From the NCBI RefSeq assembly GCF_900113175.1, contig NZ_FOOK01000021.1:1-58973 (forward strand): DNA of 58,973 nt, given 5' to 3'. This document shows, piece by piece, positions 51,193-58,973 of this stretch (position 1 is its first letter; every line of letters starts with the position of its first letter). The stretch comes from Planifilum fulgidum. Its GTDB lineage: Bacteria; Bacillota; Bacilli; Thermoactinomycetales; DSM-44946. The notes under the pieces are model-generated. The model searched no databases. It was not told the DNA's origin and was given only the letters and a program-made list of their open reading frames with translations. The translations under genes were made by a program, and so were the position numbers.

Positions 51193-52273
51193 GGGAATCC
51201 CCTCCATCCGCGGAAGAGCCTGTCCGCTTTTTCTTCACCGCGGTGATTGCGGCATGGGCGGCAATCCCCGCCACCGTCGCCCCTACCGTATACAGCCCGA
51301 TCTTGTCCAAATCGGCCGTCGTCTGGGTTGCGGGAATCTTCGCTCTCCGCACAAACAACGGCCCGTTGTCCCAAAAGTTCTTCTCGGAGCATCCGATGCA
51401 GGGATTTCCCGACAGGATCGGAAAACCGACACCCCCGTTCCAGCGCATCTCCGCACAGGAATTGTAGGTGGTGGGACCTTTGCAGCCCAGCTTGTACAGA
51501 CAATACCCCTGTTTTGCTCCCTCATCGTCGAAGGATTCGGCAAACAGTCCCGCATCGAAATAGGCCCGCCGGTTGCATTTGTCGTGGATCCGGTGGCGGT
51601 AAAAGGCCTTCGGCCGCCCCAGATGATCCAGTTCGGGCAGGCGGTCGAAGGTGATCATGTGGGCGATCACCCCCGTCATCACCTCCCCGATCGGCGGACA
51701 ACCGGGAACGCGGATCACCGGTTTGTCGGTCACCAGATCGGCAACCGACACCGCCTCCGTCGGGTTCGGCTTGGCTCCCGCAATTCCCCCCCAGGAGGAA
51801 CAGGTTCCGTAGGCGATGATCGCCTTCGCACCCCTGGCCGATTCCAACAGCAGCTCCTTCGCCGACACTCCTCCGATGGTCGCGCAGTATTCCTGCCGCG
51901 GAATGCTTCCTTCCACCACGAGCAGGTATTCCCCGTCGTGCTCCTTCATCACCCTTTTGCGCGCCATCTCCGCCTGGTGTCCGCTCGCCGCCGACAGCAA
52001 CTCGCTGTATTCAAGGGAAATCATGTCCAATAAAACGCTGCCCGCCTTCGGATGGGACGAACGGATAAAGGACTCGGAGCATCCCGTGCAATCCTGCATC
52101 TGCAGCCAGAGGACCGGCACGCGCCGCTTCTTTTCCATTGCGCGGACCACTTTGTCCGCCTCCGAATAATGGAGGCCGATGGTCGCGGCCAGCATGGCGC
52201 ACATTTTCAGAAAGTCCCTGCGCGACAGGCCGCCCTCCCTCATCCTCTCCGCGATGGTCTGTTCCCGAGCCAA
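51185..52273 (-). CDS. hyaA: [NiFe] hydrogenase small subunit with Tat signal
   Basis: The 362-residue iron-sulphur subunit has a twin-arginine signal GLSRRDFLKM (Arg18-Arg19), Cys62/Cys65 of the proximal cluster in DCTGCSES, then GTCSSWGG, VPGCPP, the His/Cys ligands of the distal clusters and a C-terminal membrane anchor (about 325-350) before a basic tail. The proximal motif is CTGC, not the CTCC of oxygen-tolerant enzymes, so the standard four-Cys cluster is expected. The start is TTG 52273 with GAGGGGGG 6 nt before it. First gene of the operon, with a promoter carrying a Crp/Fnr-like site. Confidence 0.95.
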   Translation of the reverse strand: MAREQTIAERMREGGLSRRDFLKMCAMLAATIGLHYSEADKVVRAMEKKRRVPVLWLQMQDCTGCSESFIRSSHPKAGSVLLDMISLEYSELLSAASGHQAEMARKRVMKEHDGEYLLVVEGSIPRQEYCATIGGVSAKELLLESARGAKAIIAYGTCSSWGGIAGAKPNPTEAVSVADLVTDKPVIRVPGCPPIGEVMTGVIAHMITFDRLPELDHLGRPKAFYRHRIHDKCNRRAYFDAGLFAESFDDEGAKQGYCLYKLGCKGPTTYNSCAEMRWNGGVGFPILSGNPCIGCSEKNFWDNGPLFVRRAKIPATQTTADLDKIGLYTVGATVAGIAAHAAITAVKKKRTGSSADGGDSHE

Positions 52274-52306
52274 CCTGTACCCCCCTCATTTATGGCCTTT
52301 GTCCAC

Positions 52307-52350
52307 TTTATATCAGTTGGTCGAGGCGGCAAACGATGAAAAAAATCACG
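52307..52350 (-). promoter_or_regulatory. Hydrogenase operon promoter with Crp/Fnr-like site
   Basis: On the minus strand CGTGATTTTTTTCATC (52350-52335), 22 nt, then the -10 box TATAAA (52312-52307), with no good -35 hexamer. The expected start lies about 28 nt before the TTG codon of hyaA. The site matches TGTGA-N6-TCACA at 7 of 10 fixed positions. Confidence 0.58.
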
Positions 52351-52512
52351 TTCTCCCCGGGAAAACCCCGGACATTTCCCGAAACCGCCATGGGAAGGTG
52401 ATCTCCCAACAGGGGAAAAAGCGGTTTCAGAAGGGGGAAGGAAGAACGCGGGAGCACAGGGCGCGTCTTTTTCAACCGCCACCCGTGAAGAAAATCTTTC
52501 CGCGGCCCGGTT

Positions 52513-52555
52513 GTTGATTTTTTTCACAGTTCTTCCGTCTCTCCGTTGATACAAT
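52513..52555 (+). promoter_or_regulatory. Promoter of the nickel-type ABC operon with Crp/Fnr-like site
   Basis: GTTGATTTTTTTCACA (52513-52528), exactly 21 nt, then TACAAT (52550-52555). It shares the 12-nt core TGATTTTTTTCA with the hydrogenase promoter site. No -35 box is seen. Confidence 0.58.
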
Positions 52556-52560
52556 GAAAA

Positions 52561-52592
52561 CCCAACATCACCAGCCAGTCTGACGTTGGGAG
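52561..52592 (+). promoter_or_regulatory. 5' leader hairpin covering the ribosome site of the ABC operon
   Basis: CCCAACATCA (52561-52570) pairs, with one mismatch, with TGACGTTGGG (52581-52590). The stem starts at the predicted first transcribed base and includes the GGG of the ribosome site GGGAG. It could limit translation in a temperature- or ligand-dependent way; this is inference. Confidence 0.5.
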
Positions 52593-52600
52593 TGCGGAAA

Positions 52601-54193
52601 ATGAGAGGTTCTTGGTGGGCCGTTCTCGGCATCTTTTGTATCCTGGCCGCGGGATGTTTCCCTTCGGAACAACCCGCCCCCGGCCAAAAGAAAGACGAGC
52701 TGGTCCTGGCCATCGGGACGGAACCGGAGGACGGCTTCGATCCCACGACGGGGTGGGGGCGTTACGGTTCCCCCCTTTTCCAGAGCACCCTGCTGAAGCG
52801 GGATCACGCGATGAACATCACAAACGACCTGGCCGAGGAGTACGAAATAAGCGGCGACGGAACCGTCTGGACCGTGAAACTTCGGAAAAATGTCAGATTT
52901 TCCGACGGAACGCCCCTTACCGCATCCGACGTGAAATACACCTTTGAGGCGGCCGCCGAAAGCGGATCCATCGTCGATCTGCAGCAACTGGAAAAAGTGG
53001 AAGTCCTCGACGATCACACGGTGAAATTCACCCTGAAGGAGCCCCGGTCCACCTTCATTCATTCGCTGATCACCATCGGCATCGTGCCCCGGCACGCCCA
53101 CGGCGAGGATTACGCGGAACATCCGGTCGGTTCCGGCCCTTACCGGCTGGTGCAATGGGACAAGGGGCAACAGTTGATCGTGGAGGCAAACCCGCACTAC
53201 CACGGCACCCGTCCCTACTTCAAAAAACTGACCTTCCTCTTCTTAAGCGAAGATGCCGCCTTTGCGGCGGCCAAGGCGGGAAAGGTGGATGTGGCGTACA
53301 TTCCCGCCGCCTTCGGAAAGGAAAAGGTGCCGGGAATGCGCCTGGAAAAGATCCGGACGGTTGACAACCGCGGCATCATGTTTCCCTTCGTTCCGTCGGG
53401 GGCAAAAACAAAGGACGGAAAGCCGGTCGGAAACGACGTGACGGCGGATGCGGCGATCCGGCGCGCCGTCAATATCGCCGTCGACAGGCAGGCGCTCGTG
53501 GAGGGCGTCCTGGAAGGTTTCGGCACCCCCGCCTATACCGTCAACGACCGCCTTCCCTGGTGGAACCCGGAAGCGGTGATCAAGGACGGCGATCGGAAGA
53601 CGGCCGAAAAAATCCTGGATGAGGCGGGGTGGAAGGATCGCGACGGCGACGGCATCCGTGAAAAGGGTTCCCTGCGGGCGGAATTCAACCTGCTGTATCC
53701 GGCGGATGATGTCACACGGCAATCCCTGGCGATCGCCGTGGCCGACATGATGAAGCCGCTGGGCATCCGGATCCGCGTCGAGGGAAAAAGCTGGGACGCC
53801 ATTGAAAAGCTGATGCACGCCAACGCCGTGCTGTTCGGCTGGGGAAGCCATGATCCGCTGGAGATGTACCATCTGTACAGCAGCGAATTTCGCGGCGTCG
53901 ACCTGTACAATCCCGGTTATTACAAAAACCCCGTCGTAGACGCGTATCTGAAAAAGGCCTTGGCAACCCCGGACGAAAAGCGGTCGTTGGAATACTGGAA
54001 AAAGGCCCAGTGGGACGGCAAGACGGGCGTGAGCGCGAAGGGGGACGCGCCGTGGGCCTGGCTGGTCAATCTCGACCACCTGTATCTCGTAAAGGAAAAC
54101 CTGGATATCGGCAAACAGAAAATCCATCACCACGGCCACGGTTGGCCCATCACCGACAACGTGGAGGAATGGAAATGGATCGATCGCCCATGA
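52601..54193 (+). CDS. ABC transporter substrate-binding lipoprotein, nickel/peptide (NikA/OppA) family
   Basis: The 530-residue lipoprotein has a signal peptide with lipobox LAAGC (Cys at about 19) and a family 5 solute-binding fold: TVWTVKLRKNVRFSDGTPLTASDVKYTFE, HPVGSGPYRLVQWDKGQQLIVEANPHYHG, AIRRAVNIAVDRQALV. A His-rich stretch IHHHGHGW near the C-terminus could bind metal. Beside a [NiFe] hydrogenase operon and sharing its type of promoter site, nickel or a nickel-chelator complex is the likeliest cargo, but di/oligopeptide cannot be excluded. First of five co-directional genes. Confidence 0.85.
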   Translation: MRGSWWAVLGIFCILAAGCFPSEQPAPGQKKDELVLAIGTEPEDGFDPTTGWGRYGSPLFQSTLLKRDHAMNITNDLAEEYEISGDGTVWTVKLRKNVRFSDGTPLTASDVKYTFEAAAESGSIVDLQQLEKVEVLDDHTVKFTLKEPRSTFIHSLITIGIVPRHAHGEDYAEHPVGSGPYRLVQWDKGQQLIVEANPHYHGTRPYFKKLTFLFLSEDAAFAAAKAGKVDVAYIPAAFGKEKVPGMRLEKIRTVDNRGIMFPFVPSGAKTKDGKPVGNDVTADAAIRRAVNIAVDRQALVEGVLEGFGTPAYTVNDRLPWWNPEAVIKDGDRKTAEKILDEAGWKDRDGDGIREKGSLRAEFNLLYPADDVTRQSLAIAVADMMKPLGIRIRVEGKSWDAIEKLMHANAVLFGWGSHDPLEMYHLYSSEFRGVDLYNPGYYKNPVVDAYLKKALATPDEKRSLEYWKKAQWDGKTGVSAKGDAPWAWLVNLDHLYLVKENLDIGKQKIHHHGHGWPITDNVEEWKWIDRP

Positions 54194-54199
54194 AACGGG

Positions 54200-55198
54200 G
54201 TGGGTTGGTTGCTGCGGATCGTCCTCCGGTTCCTGTTTGAAAAAATCTTGAAACTCCTTCTCCTGCTGTTTGCCGTCTGCACCCTTTCCTTCTGGATGGT
54301 CGAGCTTTCCCCGATCGACCCGATCCGGGCGTACGTGGGCGCGGACATGATGGTGGTCAGCCCGGAACAACGGGATGCGATCGCCCGGCACTGGGGCCTT
54401 GACCAACCTCCCGCCGAACGCTACCGGCAGTGGCTTTCGGCCATCCTCCAAGGGGATTTGGGAACGTCCATGATTTATCGGCGACCGGTGGCGGAGGTGA
54501 TTTCCGAGCGCTTTCTGAACTCGCTGCCGCTTCTGTTCAGCGCCTGGCTGCTCTCCGGCCTGATCGGATTTGCCGCCGGCGTCATCGCCGCCGTAAAGAG
54601 GGATACGTGGATCGACCGCCTGATCAAAGGGTATTGTTATACGCTGGTGTCGACCCCCTCCTTCTGGGTGGGAATCCTGCTCATGATGATTTTCTCCGTG
54701 TGGCTGGGCTGGCTGCCCGTGGGATTAAGCGTTCCCATCGGCGTGCCCGCGGAGGAGGTGACCTGGTCCGATCGCCTCCGCCACATGATTTTGCCCGCCC
54801 TCACCCTGGGCCTGGTCGGCATCTCCGCCGTCGCCCTGCACACCCGGCAGAAAATGATCGACGTGCTCGGCAGCGAATATGTCCTGTTTGCCCGGGCCCG
54901 GGGCGAAAAGGGATTTGTCCTGCTTTGGCGGCATGGACTTCGCAACGCGGCCCTGCCGGCGATCACCCTGCAATTTGCCTCCTTGAATGAATTGTTCGGA
55001 GGAGCCGTCCTCGCCGAGCAGGTGTTTTCATACCCGGGACTCGGCCGTGTGACCATCGAAGCGGGATTGCGGGGAGACGTGCCCCTGCTGCTCGGGATTG
55101 TGCTCTTCAGCACCCTGTTTGTCTTCGTCGGAAACACGGCGGCCGATCTCCTCTACCGCCTCCTCGATCCGAGAATGAGGGAAGGGGATGCTCCATGA
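54200..55198 (+). CDS. ABC transporter permease, NikB/DppB-like
   Basis: The 332-residue inner-membrane protein has six membrane segments with the family 5 permease layout: LSPIDPIRAYVGADM after TM1, the RYRQWLSAILQGDLGTSMIYRRPVAEVI loop, and the EAA-type coupling loop ARGEKGFVLLWRHGLRNAALPAITL. It pairs with the next permease. GTG 54200 starts 6 nt after the binding-protein stop; TTG 54209 is a possible alternative. Confidence 0.9.
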   Translation: MGWLLRIVLRFLFEKILKLLLLLFAVCTLSFWMVELSPIDPIRAYVGADMMVVSPEQRDAIARHWGLDQPPAERYRQWLSAILQGDLGTSMIYRRPVAEVISERFLNSLPLLFSAWLLSGLIGFAAGVIAAVKRDTWIDRLIKGYCYTLVSTPSFWVGILLMMIFSVWLGWLPVGLSVPIGVPAEEVTWSDRLRHMILPALTLGLVGISAVALHTRQKMIDVLGSEYVLFARARGEKGFVLLWRHGLRNAALPAITLQFASLNELFGGAVLAEQVFSYPGLGRVTIEAGLRGDVPLLLGIVLFSTLFVFVGNTAADLLYRLLDPRMREGDAP

Positions 55199-56064
55199 AA
55201 CGCCCGGCCGCCGGAAAGAAGGGCGGACGGCTCCTCCTGCTCCGTTCCGGGAACCGCCGGCAACAAACCCTGCTTCTTTCGATCCTTGTCGGCCTGCTGC
55301 TCCTTTCCGTTTGGCTTTGGGGGATCCTGCTGGACGACGAAAAAACGGCGACGCGCCTTCAGGAGCACAACCGCCCCCCGTCCCTGGAGCACCCCTTCGG
55401 CACCGACTGGCTCGGCCGGGATATGTTTGTCCGCACGATCAAAGGCTTGTCCCTGAGCATCATGGTCGGCCTGTCGTCGGCGGCCGCCGGCACGTTGGTT
55501 TCCCTGTTGCTGGGCCTTGCGGCGGCCACGATGGGGAAGGCGGCGGATCGGATCATCACCTGGCTCATCGATCTCTTTCTGAGCGTGCCGCACCTCGTCT
55601 CGCTGATCCTGATCGCCTTCGTGCTGGGCGGCGGCAAAAAGGGGGTGATCATCGGCATCGCCCTCACCCACTGGCCCGTCCTGTGCCGGGTCCTTCGCGC
55701 CGAAATCCTGCAACTGCGTTCCGCGGAATTTGTCCAGCTCTCGCGCCGTCTGGGAAAATCCCGCTGGTGGATCGCCATGAGGCACGTGCTGCCCCACTTG
55801 CTGCCCCAGCTGATCGTCGGCTTTTTGCTGATGTTTCCCCACGCGATCCTGCACGAGGCATCCATCACGTTCCTCGGATTGGGATTGTCGCCCGACGAAC
55901 CCGCCATCGGGGTCATCCTCTCCGAATCGATGCGGTATCTGTCCACGGGCCACCTGTGGCTCGCCTTTTTTCCGGGGTTGAGCTTGCTCCTCGTCGTCCG
56001 CGCTTTCGATCTTCTCGGGGAAAACGTGCGCCTGCTGATCGATCCGCATCATTATCACGAATGA
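55195..56064 (+). CDS. ABC transporter permease, NikC/DppC-like
   Basis: The 289-residue second permease has the DppC-type N-terminal TM with EHPFGTDWLGRDMFVRTIKG and the coupling loop LSRRLGKSRWWIAMRHVLPHLLPQLIV. It overlaps the first permease by 4 nt (ATGA). Confidence 0.9.
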   Translation: MKRPAAGKKGGRLLLLRSGNRRQQTLLLSILVGLLLLSVWLWGILLDDEKTATRLQEHNRPPSLEHPFGTDWLGRDMFVRTIKGLSLSIMVGLSSAAAGTLVSLLLGLAAATMGKAADRIITWLIDLFLSVPHLVSLILIAFVLGGGKKGVIIGIALTHWPVLCRVLRAEILQLRSAEFVQLSRRLGKSRWWIAMRHVLPHLLPQLIVGFLLMFPHAILHEASITFLGLGLSPDEPAIGVILSESMRYLSTGHLWLAFFPGLSLLLVVRAFDLLGENVRLLIDPHHYHE

Positions 56065-56103
56065 TTCCCGTCCCCATTTTTTCCGATCCGAGGTGATCCG
56101 GTG

Positions 56104-57027
56104 ATGTCCGTCCTGGAAGTGAAGGGCTTGTCCGTTTCGCTTCTCCGATATCAAAAAGGATTGCGCCGACAGACCCAGCGCGTCATCGATGATCTCCACC
56201 TGTCGGTCGACGCCGGCGAAATCCTCGCGGTCGCAGGCGCCAGCGGCTCGGGCAAAAGCCTGCTCGCCCATGCGATATTGGGAATCCTTCCAGGCCATGC
56301 GCAGGTGTCGGGAGCGATTTTTTACCGGGGAAAGGAACTCAGCAGCCTCAGGCGGGCGGAACTGATGGGAAGGGAAATCGCCTATGTACCGCAGTCGGTC
56401 CTGTATCTCAATCCGCTGATGCGCGTGGGCAAACAGGTGAGAACGGCCGTCCGCACCGGAGACCCGGTCGCGGTGCAGCGGGCCGCTTTTGCGCGCTTTG
56501 GTTTGAGCCCGGCGGTGGAGAAGCGGTATCCCTTTCAATTGTCGGGGGGAATGGCCCGGCGCGTGCTGGTTTCCATCGCCGCCGTGAGCGGCGCAAACCT
56601 GATCATCGCCGATGAACCGACGCCCGGACTGGACCCTGCGGTGATTGCGGAATCGCTGTCCCTTTTTCGGGAACTGGCCGATCGGGGCTCCGCCGTCATG
56701 CTCATCAGCCACGACATCGGTTCCGTCTTGAAAGTCGCCGACCGGATCGCCGTCTTCTGCGCCGGAACCGCCGTCGAAATCGCCCGGGCGGAGGACTTTG
56801 AGGGAAACGGCGAGGCGTTGCGGCACCCCTATTCGCGGGCGCTGTGGAGGGCGCTTCCGCAAAACGATTTCACCCCCGCTCCGTGGCCGGTTCCTTCCTC
56901 CCCGGAGACGTCGCCAATCTGTCCCTTCGCCCGGGGGTGTGAGCGGGCAACGGACGCATGTTTCACCAACCGTCCGGAGCCGACATGGTTGGGAAACAGG
57001 ATGGTGAGGTGCATCCATGGCTCTTGA
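56104..57027 (+). CDS. ABC transporter ATP-binding protein, NikD/DppD-like
   Basis: The 307-residue ATPase has Walker A GASGSGKSL, signature LSGGMARRV (a variant of LSGGQ), Walker B LIIADEPTPGLD and switch His LISHDIG. The oligopeptide/nickel-type C-terminal Cys motif CPFARGCERATDAC is kept and may hold an iron-sulphur cluster, as in DppD relatives. It overlaps the last gene by 11 nt. ATG 56104 has GAGGTGATCC upstream. Confidence 0.9.
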   Translation: MSVLEVKGLSVSLLRYQKGLRRQTQRVIDDLHLSVDAGEILAVAGASGSGKSLLAHAILGILPGHAQVSGAIFYRGKELSSLRRAELMGREIAYVPQSVLYLNPLMRVGKQVRTAVRTGDPVAVQRAAFARFGLSPAVEKRYPFQLSGGMARRVLVSIAAVSGANLIIADEPTPGLDPAVIAESLSLFRELADRGSAVMLISHDIGSVLKVADRIAVFCAGTAVEIARAEDFEGNGEALRHPYSRALWRALPQNDFTPAPWPVPSSPETSPICPFARGCERATDACFTNRPEPTWLGNRMVRCIHGS

Positions 57028-57652
57028 GGGAAAAGGCCTGTCCTTTCGCTATCGTCGCGGCCAATGGCTGTTCCGGGGGTTTGATATCCGGATCCATCCG
57101 GGCGAAATCGTCGGCCTCACCGGTCCGAGCGGCTGCGGAAAAACCTCGCTTGCGCGCCTTCTTGCCGGTTATGCCAAACCCCTTTCGGGTCATGTTCGGG
57201 TGGACGGCTCCCCCCTTCCCCGATCCGGCTTTTTCCCCGTCCAGCTGATCTTCCAACATCCGGAAAAAGCGGTCAATCCCCGCTGGAACATCCGGCAAAT
57301 CCTGAAGGAGGGTGGGGCGGCGGAGGACTCCCTGCTCGCCTCCCTGGGCATCGAGCGCGCGTGGCTCGACCGGCGGCCAAAGGAGCTGTCCGGCGGGGAA
57401 TTGCAGCGCGTATGCATCGCCCGCGCCCTGGGACCGAAGACCCGGTATCTGATCGCCGACGAAATGACGGCGATGCTGGATGCCATCACCCAGGCACAGA
57501 TCTGGCATGCGGTCCTCGACATCGCAAAAGCGCGCCGATTGGGGATCCTGGTGATCAGCCACGACGAACCTTTGCTCGAAAAGTTGTGCCACCGCATCAT
57601 CCATTTTAAACAGGCGGGCGGGGGAAGCATCCTTCCTCCCGGCCCGCGCTGA
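57017..57652 (+). CDS. ABC transporter ATP-binding protein, NikE/DppF-like (short)
   Basis: The 211-residue ATPase has Walker A GPSGCGKTS, Q-loop LIFQHPEKAVNPRW, signature LSGGELQRV, Walker B YLIADEMTAMLD and switch His VISHDE. It lacks the C-terminal extension of DppF, which makes it NikE-like. It completes a two-ATPase family 5 transporter. Confidence 0.9.
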   Translation: MALEGKGLSFRYRRGQWLFRGFDIRIHPGEIVGLTGPSGCGKTSLARLLAGYAKPLSGHVRVDGSPLPRSGFFPVQLIFQHPEKAVNPRWNIRQILKEGGAAEDSLLASLGIERAWLDRRPKELSGGELQRVCIARALGPKTRYLIADEMTAMLDAITQAQIWHAVLDIAKARRLGILVISHDEPLLEKLCHRIIHFKQAGGGSILPPGPR

Positions 57653-57681
57653 AAAATGCGTCTTTTGCCGCCTCCTCCCGG

Positions 57682-58518
57682 TCACTTGGTGCAGGGGCGG
57701 GGCGTGTCGTGCACCGGGGGCGGGGCGGGAGGCAAGTGGGGTTTTTGGCCAAGCGGCTTGGGATGCTCGACGTAATTGAAGGTTCCCCTCCTGTCCGGCG
57801 CGGTGCCGTACGCCCACCGGCCGCAGGCGCTTTCGTTGCCCTTCGAGAAATTGAACAGGGTGTACGCCACTTCGTTGATCTGGTACTCCCGCGGGAAGGT
57901 GGTGGGAACCACTTTGCCTCCTTCGCAGGCCTCCAATTCCTTGATCGCGGCCATCCACTGGTTCTGATGCATGTTGTCCCGGGCGATCAACCAGGCAAGC
58001 ATGTCCTTGACGCCGCGGTCATCCGTCATTTCCCACAGGCGGACCGCTTGCAGGCGCCCCTGGGATTCGGCGTTCAGATTGGCCCGGAAATCGGCGAGCA
58101 AATTGCCGCTGGCAATGGTGTACCGCGCATTCCAGGGATACCCCGTGCTGTCCGTCGGAGTCGCTCCCAGGCCGGAAACAATCACATGCTGAGGGTTCAT
58201 CCCGCCCATCACCGCCTCGACCACCGGATTCTTGGCCGCCTCCTCCTGCTCCTTGACGGGAGCGCCATCCAGCAACCGGGCGATCATGGTGGCGATCATC
58301 TCGACGTGCGCCAGCTCTTCGGTGCCGGTGTCGAGAAGCAGATCCCGGTATTTCGATTTCGATTTGCACCGGCAATTCCATCCCTGAAACAAATACTGCA
58401 TGGCGACGGTGATTTCGCCGAACTGACCGCCGAGGATTTCCTGCAGCTTTTTGGCGAAAACCGGATCCGGACGCTCGGGTTTGGCCTCGTATTGCAACTC
58501 TTTTACATGGAAAAACAT
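57682..58518 (-). CDS. Manganese catalase
   Basis: The 278-residue non-haem catalase has a di-manganese ferritin-like fold. Metal ligands lie in ITVAMQYLFQGWNCRCKSKSKYRDLLLDTGTEELAHVEMIATM (Glu and His) and a second Glu/His pair in DNMHQNQW. Late KVVPTTFPREYQINEVAYTLFNFSKG is also typical. It removes hydrogen peroxide in the cytoplasm. ATG 58518 has AAGGAGGCG upstream; the 49-codon longer frame runs into the promoter region. Confidence 0.93.
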   Translation of the reverse strand: MFFHVKELQYEAKPERPDPVFAKKLQEILGGQFGEITVAMQYLFQGWNCRCKSKSKYRDLLLDTGTEELAHVEMIATMIARLLDGAPVKEQEEAAKNPVVEAVMGGMNPQHVIVSGLGATPTDSTGYPWNARYTIASGNLLADFRANLNAESQGRLQAVRLWEMTDDRGVKDMLAWLIARDNMHQNQWMAAIKELEACEGGKVVPTTFPREYQINEVAYTLFNFSKGNESACGRWAYGTAPDRRGTFNYVEHPKPLGQKPHLPPAPPPVHDTPRPCTK

Positions 58519-58618
58519 TGAAACGCCTCCTTCGCAGGTCTTCCTTCCCCAATCATATGAGGCAGCCGCCCACAGGGTGAATGACGATGCATCGGAAAGG
58601 CTTTCCCGACGGAAAAAA

Positions 58619-58640
58619 GCCGCATCCGTTAGGATGCGGC
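58619..58640 (-). terminator. Minus-strand terminator abutting the IS element
   Basis: Perfect 9-bp stem GCCGCATCC / GGATGCGGC with a 4-nt loop, followed on the minus strand by TTTTTTCC. It would end a transcript coming from the right, but the IS starts at about 58641, so its original gene has been displaced. Confidence 0.75.
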
Positions 58641-58973
58641 GAGGCTGTTGACAAAGAAGGGTCAACAGCCTTTTTTGTTGAATTCGGAATAAAACAATTC
58701 CGAAGGAAGGTTTTTATATGTTCAGGACGAACCCATCCAGGGAATTTCAACCCGAAACAGTCAACATAGAAGACCTTGTTCCCCAAGATCACTTGCTTAG
58801 AAAAATCAATGAAACCATCGACTTTTCGTTTATCGCGGAAAAATGCCGCCCCTTGTATTGTCAAGATAATGGGCGTCCTTGCATCGATCCGGTCATGCTG
58901 TTCAAAATGCTTTTGATCGGTTATTTGTACGGAATTCGTTCGGAAAGACGCCTCATTGAGGAAATCCGGGTCA
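58641..58973 (+). mobile_element. Left end of an IS1182-like insertion sequence
   Basis: The element begins just after a terminator, with a perfect 10-bp hairpin GGCTGTTGAC / GTCAACAGCC (58643-58652, 58661-58670) followed by a T-run that shields the transposase from read-through. The transposase gene follows and runs off the window. The exact terminal repeat cannot be confirmed with only one end visible. Confidence 0.68.
58718..58973 (+). CDS. IS1182-family transposase, N-terminal part (3' end outside window)
   Basis: The first 85 codons encode VNIEDLVPQDHLLRKI and IDPVMLFKMLLIGYLYGIRSERRLIEEI, the N-terminal helical domain shared by IS1182/IS5-related transposases. The DDE catalytic domain lies beyond the window. 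ATG 58718 follows GAAGGAAGG. Whether the gene is intact cannot be judged. Confidence 0.85.
   Translation, partial: MFRTNPSREFQPETVNIEDLVPQDHLLRKINETIDFSFIAEKCRPLYCQDNGRPCIDPVMLFKMLLIGYLYGIRSERRLIEEIRV

Overview
The window reads as about 59 kb of a GC-rich, Gram-positive Bacillota chromosome, most like a thermophilic thermoactinomycete or related Bacillales. Signs are AGGAGG-type ribosome sites with many GTG/TTG starts, sigma-A promoters, Fur and PerR boxes of Bacillus type, and Bacillus-type genes (YhzD, PfeT, TrmH, Udk, small GuaD, YyaL). The species assignment is inference.

Region 1 (1-5.5 kb) is an AT-richer accessory island. It holds an IS630 transposase end that cuts a large Eco57I-like DNA methyltransferase remnant, two CRISPR arrays with 30-nt repeats read on the minus strand, each with a near-identical leader and promoter, a remnant of a second CRISPR type with a 37-nt repeat, a creatininase-family gene between the arrays, and a tyrosine-integrase C-terminal scar beside tRNA-Pro. 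No cas genes are present. tRNA-Leu and gene-poor DNA follow.

Region 2 (5.5-18.1 kb): an orphan anti-sigma factor; a minus-strand phenylacetate operon led by its own TetR regulator (paaR-paaA-paaB-paaC-paaD-paaK, EthD protein, aldehyde dehydrogenase, thioesterase); a GNAT acetyltransferase; then a plus-strand oxidoreductase, an MFS transporter and a PP2C-type phosphatase. Region 3 (18.3-39 kb): a two-gene, membrane-anchored Cas4-like nuclease pair; a Fur-controlled siderophore uptake locus; purine permease, DoxX, uridine kinase, the PerR/Fur-type iron efflux ATPase PfeT, asparagine synthase, TrmH, an ArsR/SRPBCC pair, guanine deaminase and a YyaL-type thioredoxin-fold protein.

Region 4 (39-58 kb) is a hydrogen-metabolism block: an orphan, leaderless [NiFe] hydrogenase small subunit; a stand-alone trpB with a TRAP-like leader; a complete minus-strand uptake-hydrogenase operon (hyaA-hyaB-hyaC-hyaD-orf142-hypA-hypB-hypF-hypC-hypD-hypE) with overlapping genes; and a divergent nickel/peptide-type ABC transporter. 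A manganese catalase and the start of an IS1182-like element close the window.

The main cross-cutting observation is that four promoters (doxX, orphan small subunit, hyaA operon, nickel-type ABC operon) each carry a Crp/Fnr-like 16-mer 21 or 22 nt upstream of the -10 box, the class II activator position. This suggests one redox-controlled hydrogen regulon.
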